Assembly (NCBI GenBank): GCA_026075535.2
Contig: AP026549.1
Span: forward strand, 4,154,001-4,218,000
Reading direction: 5' to 3'
DNA: 64,000 bases
Origin: Tricholoma matsutake
Lineage: Eukaryota; Basidiomycota; Agaricomycetes; Agaricales; Tricholomataceae
Made by a program: the position numbers and the translations under genes. Shown one piece after another: positions 57,144 to 64,000 of this stretch. Under the pieces are notes generated by a model that saw only the letters and a program-made list of their open reading frames with translations, searched no databases and had not been told where the DNA came from. How positions within the stretch are numbered: the stretch's first letter is position 1; each line of letters opens with the position of its first letter.

Positions 57144-57189
57144 TACAAATAGATAAAAATCTTAGGTAAACAATGGACTTCCTACTGGG
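57144..57189 (-). repeat. Plavaka element right TIR
   Basis: Inverted match to 44033-44078. Confidence 0.9.
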
Positions 57190-57607
57190 ACTGAGCTACC
57201 AAGTAACCATTCATTTAATACCTTTATTGCCCAACCAAGGTGCATAGTATGTTGAGATCTGCACCGTGAATGGCACTTTTGCGCCCCTTTGATGTGGTGT
57301 GCTAATTATAGAACATTGTATGATGCAAAGTTTCCCTTGTTATTTCTCTCTTTCTAACTCTCCCTTTATCTTATTCTCATTGTTAGTCACTTAGTATATA
57401 TATTCACATATACCTTCCAAACACCTCAGTCTGTTATACACTGACTGAAGTGAGTAGACTATATTGCTCAATCCATATACTCAATTACTTACTGTACTAT
57501 TTATAGTTTATGCATGTATTGCTTAGGTACAGTAATGATCAATATAGTCTGTTATACACTGACTGAGTTTATGCATGTATCGCTTAGGTTGGATTTCTAT
57601 ATAGTAA
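57190..57607. other. Rest of S3 and non-coding flank
   Basis: 57190-57255 completes the S3 repeat (ctgagctaccaagtaacc..., then the pre-head segment shared with 11184-11245). From 57430 on there are two imperfect direct repeats, gtctgttatacactgactga (57431 and 57548) and tttatgcatgtat (57511 and 57569). No gene. Confidence 0.55.
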
Positions 57608-58665
57608 CCAGCCATTAACCAGAATACACATAGCCGCATGCATTGCATGACATGTGACACATGACTGCCAGCTCACAACCAGGATGACTAGTGACCACTA
57701 CCGTCATCAATGCTGCCTCCTCCTCTCCACTCTACCACCACCACTGCATGTGCACCCACCACCAGCACTCCCATGCCCACTCCCACCATCACCACCACCT
57801 TCAACTGAGCTGACTGGATGGAACGCAGACCCAAATGATGTCAACTGTCATTTGGGCCATAGATAAGTTTTTCTTTTTTTTCTTTTTTTGCTTTTTGTTT
57901 TATCAATCAACTAATTGTATTTTATTGCTTTTTAGGTTGTATACTACTGGGGACGACCTGCCACGACAAAAAATGTGCAACCTATGCCCATGCCCACCCA
58001 ATCCCCTCCTCCCCATTCAAATGAAATGTGAGGCTGTTGACATGGGCTAGGAGGTGCAGAGGGATGCCAGGAGACCCCAGAAGAGGGGTACCTGCCTAGT
58101 AAGCACCCACCAACCTCCATTTTTGCACCACATCACACTGACATGGCCAACCCCCCCCCCCCCCCTCCAAAAAAAAAAACAGAAAGCAGGTGGAACAACA
58201 ACGATGACAAGCCACCCACCCCCAGCCTCACGAGCAACTGCTCATAGAGTGGATTGTGGGTGGAATGATGCCCAGGTGCAGGGACAGGAGATGACAATGA
58301 CACACCCCCTGCCCCCAGCCTCATGAGCACCTGCTCATGGGGTGGATCACAGGTGGAATGACAGACAACACACCTAGCACAGCAGGGCTGCATCACCTCC
58401 TCCCCTGCACTTCGCGTTCAGAGGGATTTTTTTGTACTTTTAATTATTTATTAGTATTGTGCCCTCCCTCCCCCATTTTGCATGGGGGAGGGATTTTTTC
58501 TTCATGTTTTTACCTCCCCCCTCATGCCAAACATGAGGGGTTAGCTTTTTATGTATATAAATAAAACTCCCTCTCACATCTTGTGAGAGGGAGGATTTTT
58601 TGTTTATGTATGTAATCACAATCATCCCCACTCCCTCATGTTGAACATGAGGGATGTGGACCAGG
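57608..58665 (+). mobile_element. Element D2, non-autonomous repeat with hairpin end
   Basis: Starts near ccagccattaaccagaatac, then ctctaccaccaccactgc-type sequence, an intron-like module (57863-57935, donor ATAAGT), two copies of the CTGCTCATGGGGTGGAT-type palindromic motif (58221 and 58311), and a cluster of four hairpins at the right end. D1 is an inverted, shorter copy. No ORF, no clear TIR; class unknown. Confidence 0.6.
58464..58653 (+). repeat. Cluster of four palindromes ending element D2
   Basis: Four GC-rich hairpins: CCTCCCCCAT..ATGGGGGAGG (58464), CCCCTCATG..CATGAGGGG (58518), CTCCCTCTCACA..TGTGAGAGGGAG (58567), CCCTCATG..CATGAGGG (58632). Spacers of 25-35 nt are T-rich; three hairpins are followed by runs of five or six T, like terminators. 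Counterparts, partly decayed, lie at 10440-10630. Confidence 0.85.
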
Positions 58666-58674
58666 ACCAGGACC

Positions 58675-58900
58675 TAGTGTTGCCACAGCTCGAGCCGATG
58701 TTTTTTATAAAATGAGCCATAACTTGGTAGATATAATAGATAAAATCACTAAAATATTTGAGCATATGGACAGGCCCAAAAGCTGGGGGGTCTTCTGCTA
58801 ACTTTAGTTGATCGGATGATTCATTCCTGACTTATTTAAGAAACAAATTTCAACTCAGTGACTCAGCTCAAAAACAAAGCCGGTCAAATAAGTTGGGAAT
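58675..58900 (+). repeat. Single arm of a hAT-like element related to 'e'
   Basis: Starts TAGTGTTGCCACAGCTCGAG and shares aaaatcactaaaatatttga and gctg(a/g)ggggtct with 43657-43830. The opposite arm is missing, so it is truncated or a diverged non-palindromic relative. Confidence 0.6.
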
Positions 58901-59161
58901 GGCTGATTGTCTCAAATACCTTTGGCAGCACAGCACAAAACCGTAGATTTCACAGATGGAGATTGCATGGCAATGTGAAATTTTTGCACATTTCTTTGTC
59001 ATTTTGCTTGCCTACATTTTCCTAAAACATAAACCACAGCAATTCTATGTTTTCTCTAATATCTCTGTCATGGAAACTTTGGTGGACTTAGAGAGAATAT
59101 CATAGTGTAGACATTAATATTGACATCAGTGTGTCTCTTCTGTTTTCATCCACACTTCCAC

Positions 59162-62100
59162 ATGTCAACCCGGGCAGAACTTCGCATTCCATGTCGCTGT
59201 AGCCAATGCTCCAAGGCCCCCAATGGTTACATCTACCAGACTAGACAACTGATATGCAAGCATACACAGAATGATCACAAGCAACTTGCGTTGAGACCTG
59301 CGCCTCATCTGACTGAGAGAACAACCCGAGATCAAGGCTTATCTGTGGACTTGGATGGTCCTGTCAATGCCAACCCTGTCTTCAACCCAGCTGAACCTGT
59401 TGAGAATGACCCAAGGGATGATGAACATTACAATGGTCTTTTTTGTGATGACAGTGAGTCTCCTTTGCTGTTTCCCAGAATCAATGCGCCATCTCGATCT
59501 CCATCAACTTATCTTCTGCCTGCTGTGCAATCACTTCACCCTTTGCGGATTGTTCCTGATCTTGCCGTACCATTGGAACACTTTGTCCCTGCTGGCCTGG
59601 CACCAGACCCTGACCCATGGATTGATGCTGATGATGATGAAGATCAGCTTGGGATTCCGGCATTCAAAGAGAAGAGCTACATCCATCTGGCATACCTTCA
59701 GGCTGTGATGGGCAATGTCTTTGGGAAACTTACCTGGGAGCACGCAACACAACAACTATGCAACAGTCTGGATCTTCTTGCCATTGCTGGACAGCTGCCA
59801 CTCCATCTGTGTCCTGTCCAAACACTTCAGAGTGCCAAGAGATGGCTTGGTATTGATCCAGATGCATATATCATCCAGTACATTGTCTGTTCTGTGTGTT
59901 GGAAGCACTATGCTCCAGGAGAGATGGACGACTTTGCTACTCCAGACTGCTGCATTCCAAACTGCCTGGGGAAACTATACAAACTGAGCAGGGATGGACA
60001 TCAGGTTGCATCAATGATTGTTCCATATGTGTAAGGGGACTAGGGGGGTGCCCTGTGTGTTTTTTCTATTTTTATGTTTGTTCTATATTTTTCCCCACCT
60101 CATTTCCTTCTATTCTTCATTTTCTATGATTTTTCCGGATTTTATTACTAATTTTCCCTTGCTATCATGTTTGTACATGTTGACACTTTTATATTTAGAG
60201 GCAGAGTACCCCTTCCGACACATACCCCTTGGTATGATGTCATTTGGCGGCCTTGATCCGCCTATCTCTGCCTTTTTCTATTTTTAGGTTATATTTGATT
60301 TTTGTCATCTTCACATATACTGGGCATCAGCAAGGGGATCCTTAGAGTTTTCTCTTCGGATTTCCCTTTGCTAGGTGTGCCCCCAATCCCTGTATTATAT
60401 AGCATAATTTTAACTTCGGATTTCCCTTTGCTAGAGGCTTAGGTTGCCCTTATAATATGTCTCAATCATTGGATCACTTCATCGAATGTTCATGCATCCT
60501 GGATTTGCAAAACTTGTTGAGCAGAAACCCAAACATTGACCACGCCGCAACGATGATGAAGATTTCATTATGAAGGATATGTACAATGGTGAGATGTGGT
60601 ATTGCTCGACCATAGGGACCTGGCGCGAAGTCGGCAATTGTGGAACCATATGTGACATCTCTGAGAATGGTGACGCTGTGCCGATCCTGCTATACACTCG
60701 TTTGGCCTACAATTGACCCTGGATACAGACTGGTATTTGCACTTCATTCCACTGCCAAGCAATGGTTGACATGTTTTAGGTTTGGTATACTTGCCAGGAG
60801 GCCGCATTTGACGGGCCCAGTCTATTGGTCAGTTAACAACCTCCCACGTGACCTGCGCTATCTGCAAGTCAACGTTATGTGCTCCACTATGATGCCGGGT
60901 CCCTCAGAGCCAAACATGGAACAACTCAATAACTGCATGGAAATGACGGTTAGTGAAATAAAGCAACTTAAAAATGGTAAGCCTGTTTGTGGTATATTTT
61001 TGGACACTATATGTGCTGATATGATACTTTACACAGGACTCAAGATGGATATTCATGGTGAGGCCCCCTGACACCGTTTACGCTGACTGCATCTGCGCCA
61101 ATTGTGATATACCAGCTGCTCATAAATTCAATGGCACTGCGGGACACTCACATGACTTCCAACCTACTTTTGGTTGACGTCAATTCAGCTTCAGGGTATG
61201 ACGGAACTGGGAGTATGTCAACTCAACTTGGATCAACTGGCATCATGATATTGATATGCCCTAGATGCTGCAGACAAGGATGATTGGACCGTTCTCAAGC
61301 ATGCATTCGGATCCAAGAAAGCTGCAATGCAAAATTGAAAGGACACGATCCTCCAGGACAGCGGTGTTCGATGGGCAGTGTTCAATTCAATCTTGGACTG
61401 GCTTCCATCATCCAAGACCATCTTGGACTTCATGCACAACATATTTCTTGGTGTGTGCTTCCTATGTATGCATACACTGTTCCTAATGCACAACTAGGCC
61501 TCATTGCTCATTTCTTCATGCATGTCATTTTCAAATCCTATATGCTCAGCAGCGCAGGAGGTGCCAACTCACCCAAACAATGTTTTGAGAACATCATCAA
61601 CTCCATTTGGTGGCCAAGCCATGTCACACGACTACCCAAGAATGTAAGTAAGACGCTAATCTCACTGAATTATATGTATTGCACAAATTTTTCAGCTCAG
61701 CAAAAATCAATCACTCAAGAAGGCTGATGAGTGGCGCCGCTTACTCACAGTAACCCTTGTCATCCTTTGATGGGCATGGCAAGATGAGAATGATGACATC
61801 CCTCCCGGTGAACCAGTCATCCCCCTGAATGCCAAGGATCCACCCACCCATTCGAGAAACTACCAGGCAACTTACATGGCTGCACTGAAAATGTGTGCTG
61901 GTGTTCACATTCTGGCCTCCCGAGCAATATCCATGGCCTGCGGTCAAGTTGGTCAAGACTTTTTGGATCAATACTGTCTAGCACTCAAGCGGCTTGGAAT
62001 TCACATGACGATTAACCACCATCTCTCACATCATTACCTCAAGTTCATCAAACTTTTTGGTCCTGTTTACAGCTGGTGGCTATTTGCATTCGAGCGATTT

Positions 62101-62750
62101 AATGGCATGCTTGAAAAGGTCAAACTCAATGGACACAATGGTGGGTGTATGGAACTGACTCTAATGTGCAACTGGGTTTTGACTCACCTCATCTATGAGT
62201 ATATTCTCACTCTTCCAGAGGATGCACATGAGCTCGAGAAGAGCTACATTGATAGAATCATCAAAACTGAGGCCCGCAACAACAGAGGAGGTATGATGAG
62301 CGAACTGGCAATGTACCGAGCTGCAGCCTTGGTGGACAACAACGTGATCCTTCCCTGTCGCATGGGGAAGCCATTCAATATCTCAAGGCTTTTACCCAAT
62401 GGAAGTGCTTATTTGCTGGTTCTTTGATATCTTCAACAGCTCTGGCCTGAACTGAATGTGGTCGACAATAATTCAATGTCTGAAGGAACCTACTTCTATT
62501 GTTCCAAAGCATGCCGACCCCTCACTTATATTCATAAAGACAGTGTTCGATATGGTTCAACATCAAACAAGCGCACCGATGCAGACTCGCTCGCATTCAT
62601 TTCTGATGGTCAACACTGGGTTCCCACCAAAATCATGTCACTTATCTCTGTCAAACTTGAGCAGAAGTCCCTGCATATCTGTGCACTCATCCGTCACATG
62701 CAACGCAATGAACACATCCCCAATTTTCCCTGGGAGCTCTAGTGATCCTC
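59162..62750 (+). pseudogene. Tnp2-type (Transposase_21-like) transposase gene, degraded
   Basis: Exon 1 MSTRAELRIPCRCSQCSKAP ... RWLGIDPDAYIIQYIVCSVC, VCWKHYAPGEMDDFATPDCC (zinc-binding), cut at IVPYV by a solo LTR. Continues MFMHPGFAKLVEQKPKH, VYWSVNNLPRDLRYLQVNVM, MPGPSEPNMEQLNNCMEM, MDIHGEAP, DSGVRWAVFNSILDWLPSSK, ILDFMHNIFLG, SPKQCFENIINSIWWPSHVT, KKADEWRRLLTVT, MTINHHLSHHYLKFIKLFGP, WWLFAFERFNGMLEKVK. GT/AG introns at 60977-61036, 61451-61495 and 61644-61695. Many stops (e.g. 61070-61260) and shifts. Known in mushroom CACTA-like elements. Confidence 0.82.
60030..60454 (+). repeat. Gypsy-1 solo LTR inside the Tnp2 transposase
   Basis: 425 bp, TGTAAGGGGACTAG ... GCCCTTATA; 5-bp target duplication ATATG (60025-60029 and 60455-60459). 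Carries the CATATACT box at 60312 and AGAGTTTTCT at 60344. Pairs with 1883-2301. Confidence 0.9.
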
Positions 62751-63106
62751 TGCATCTATGTTCTATTGAGCTCACAAGGGCTGATATCATCCACTCTTAG
62801 TGCCTCTACACTTGGTACCCACACAACATACGCCAATCAGTTTCATCCTGCCAAGGTTGTGCCTATCAGCCAGATAGTTGGTCCTCTTGCACTCATCCCT
62901 GTTTACTCCCAGATTATCAACAAAGACCTCTGAATTTCCATTTCATTCAATCATGTATGTACAGTCTCTATTTCTATTGCAAACATATGGTGATTAACTG
63001 AATTATTAAGACTGGAACTGAACCTGACAATATGTTTGATGAGGAGGATGATGAAGATGAGGATCTGGAAGGAGCAGGAGCTGAGTAGCCGGGAAAAAGA
63101 GCAGTG

Positions 63107-63817
63107 TCAATTATACAGCATCTCATGATCATTAATATCAGCAGGGCCAACAACCATCAGCGATGTCCCTGTTCCTGAGGTCTTGCCTGCCCTGTTTTCC
63201 TTGCCTTTCTGCTTCCTTCCACTCTTGCCTTTCACCTTCTTCACATTGTCAATGTTTTCAGCATGCTCCATCAACTTGCATTTCTTCTCTTCCAAAATTG
63301 ATTTCTTCTGTTCCTTGACTCTTTTCTGTTTGGCGATGATTTCTTCTGGATCCTCCTCGTCGCCCCAAGCCTTTCCGCTAATGACAATCTGGTTCTCGTT
63401 GTCATACTGCTGATTCTTCTCCTCAGTTAACCACTTTTCATCCACCATCCACTGTATTGCCCTATTCTGCACTTTTGTCAACACTCTCAGTGGCTCATCA
63501 AGGGCTGGACCTTTGATATGCCGATAGTAGTGTGATGAATGTTCGGGGTCAACTGCTTTGTCAACAGTCTCAAAAAGATCAATTAACTGAAGAACAAGGT
63601 CAGTCTGTGATGCAACACATATTAATATTCCATTTCCAAACCTCAGCAGAATGGTAGAGTGGTGGGTGGGAGATATAGTGTTGCATTTTCTTTCCATTCT
63701 CGTCAAATTCATCCTCATCATCTGACATGAGCTTGAAGACAAAGGCAGAATTGTACTTGCTGTCTCAGTATTTTGAGTTGGCAGGAAGATTGTCTTGTTT
63801 CCTAAGCCTGGCCTCAA
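63107..63817 (-). CDS. Companion ORF of the Tnp2-type element (partial, two or more exons)
   Basis: Sense exon 1 best frame SKYNSAFVFKLMSDDEDEFD ... YHSAE, gt donor near 63648 and cag acceptor near 63612, then exon 2 LVLQLIDLFETVDKAVDPEH, SSHYYRHIKGPALDEPLRVL, QWMVDEKWLTEEKNQQYDN and a long basic/acidic helix (EEIIAKQKRVKEQKKSILEE), ending near 63107. Coiled-coil-like C-terminus with KGKSGRKQKGKENR. Convergent with the transposase. Function unknown; upstream exons lie toward the window end. Confidence 0.5.
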   Translation of the reverse strand: MRPGLGNKTIFLPTQNTETASTILPLSSSSCQMMRMNLTRMERKCNTISPTHHSTILLRFGNGILICVASQTDLVLQLIDLFETVDKAVDPEHSSHYYRHIKGPALDEPLRVLTKVQNRAIQWMVDEKWLTEEKNQQYDNENQIVISGKAWGDEEDPEEIIAKQKRVKEQKKSILEEKKCKLMEHAENIDNVKKVKGKSGRKQKGKENRAGKTSGTGTSLMVVGPADINDHEMLYN

Positions 63818-64000
63818 GTTTCTATTTCACAGGGATATTGTGAGTCAACAGAAGACATATGAACATCACGTACCCCCTTTGCTCGGCTTGCAATCACTGC
63901 AGTGCTTGCACAATTCACCTTCTCTTCGACTTTCACTGTGGTATTGGCATCCTCCCCTTCAGGAATGACTTCTGACCCTGGCATTCCCACAACAGGCTCG

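Larger units (their letters stand above)
44033..57189 (-). mobile_element. Plavaka-type DNA transposon with gypsy element G inside
   Basis: TIRs of about 45 bp starting CCCAGTAGGAAGTCCAT, inverted at 44033 and 57189, flanked by a 7-bp target duplication ACTGAGC (44026-44032 and 57190-57196). Joining the flanks restores the S3 repeat exactly as in S2 (inverted). It contains the Plavaka-type transposase gene, at least one companion gene and a foldback insertion. Without G (6.2 kb) the element is about 6.9 kb. Frames are moderately damaged. Confidence 0.87.

Noticed and set aside
58464..58653. Helitron 3' hairpin
   Set aside because: No CTRR end, no TC start and four hairpins in place of one.

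Overview
The window reads as a transposon-rich stretch of a basidiomycete (Agaricomycete-type) genome. It holds Ty3/gypsy and Copia LTR elements, a Plavaka-type and a Tnp2-type DNA transposon with short spliceosomal introns, many small hAT-like non-autonomous elements, and one intact class I hydrophobin gene split by three ~50-nt introns. The species cannot be named from this. Almost everything outside roughly 25.3-29.6 kb is repetitive, CpG-poor and broken by stops.

Layout. 0-9.2 kb: two minus-strand Gypsy-1 copies in tandem sharing one LTR (1883-2301); the right copy carries two hAT-like insertions with 8-bp target duplications. 9.2-20.6 kb: one minus-strand Copia element cut into four pieces by a compound insertion (tRNA-headed repeat, element D, tRNA-headed repeat), a solo LTR, and a 6.4-kb gypsy element (Gypsy-B) that itself holds another solo LTR. 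20.6-25.3 kb: non-autonomous repeats, a 913-bp hAT-like element and a degraded pogo-like transposase end. 25.3-29.6 kb: CpG-rich, host-like island with the hydrophobin, a small zinc-finger-like gene, an unidentified two-exon candidate and a 17-bp minisatellite. 29.6-41.1 kb: interleaved gypsy elements E (minus) and F (plus) with related LTRs, one of them mosaic. 41.1-58.9 kb: a tRNA-headed repeat that received a palindromic hAT-like foldback element and a 13.2-kb Plavaka element (44033-57189, 45-bp TIRs, 7-bp target duplication); the Plavaka transposase is in turn split by a 6.2-kb gypsy element, G, with both LTRs, a full-length Gag and a lightly damaged Pol. 58.9-64 kb: a degraded Tnp2-type transposase gene interrupted by a Gypsy-1 solo LTR, plus a divergent companion ORF.

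Main themes. (1) All nine in-frame stops I traced in G and E are TGA, most at positions where Arg is expected, and nearly all differences between G's two LTRs are CG versus TG/CA, which points to CpG-methylation decay. (2) G and Gypsy-1 both show a 10-11 nt complementarity between the predicted RNA 5' end and a site 2 nt inside the 5' LTR, the Tf1/sushi self-priming arrangement. (3) Several otherwise different non-autonomous repeats share an intron-like module and a short palindromic motif that I cannot assign to a described family. Element boundaries given with TSDs were checked base by base; others are approximate.
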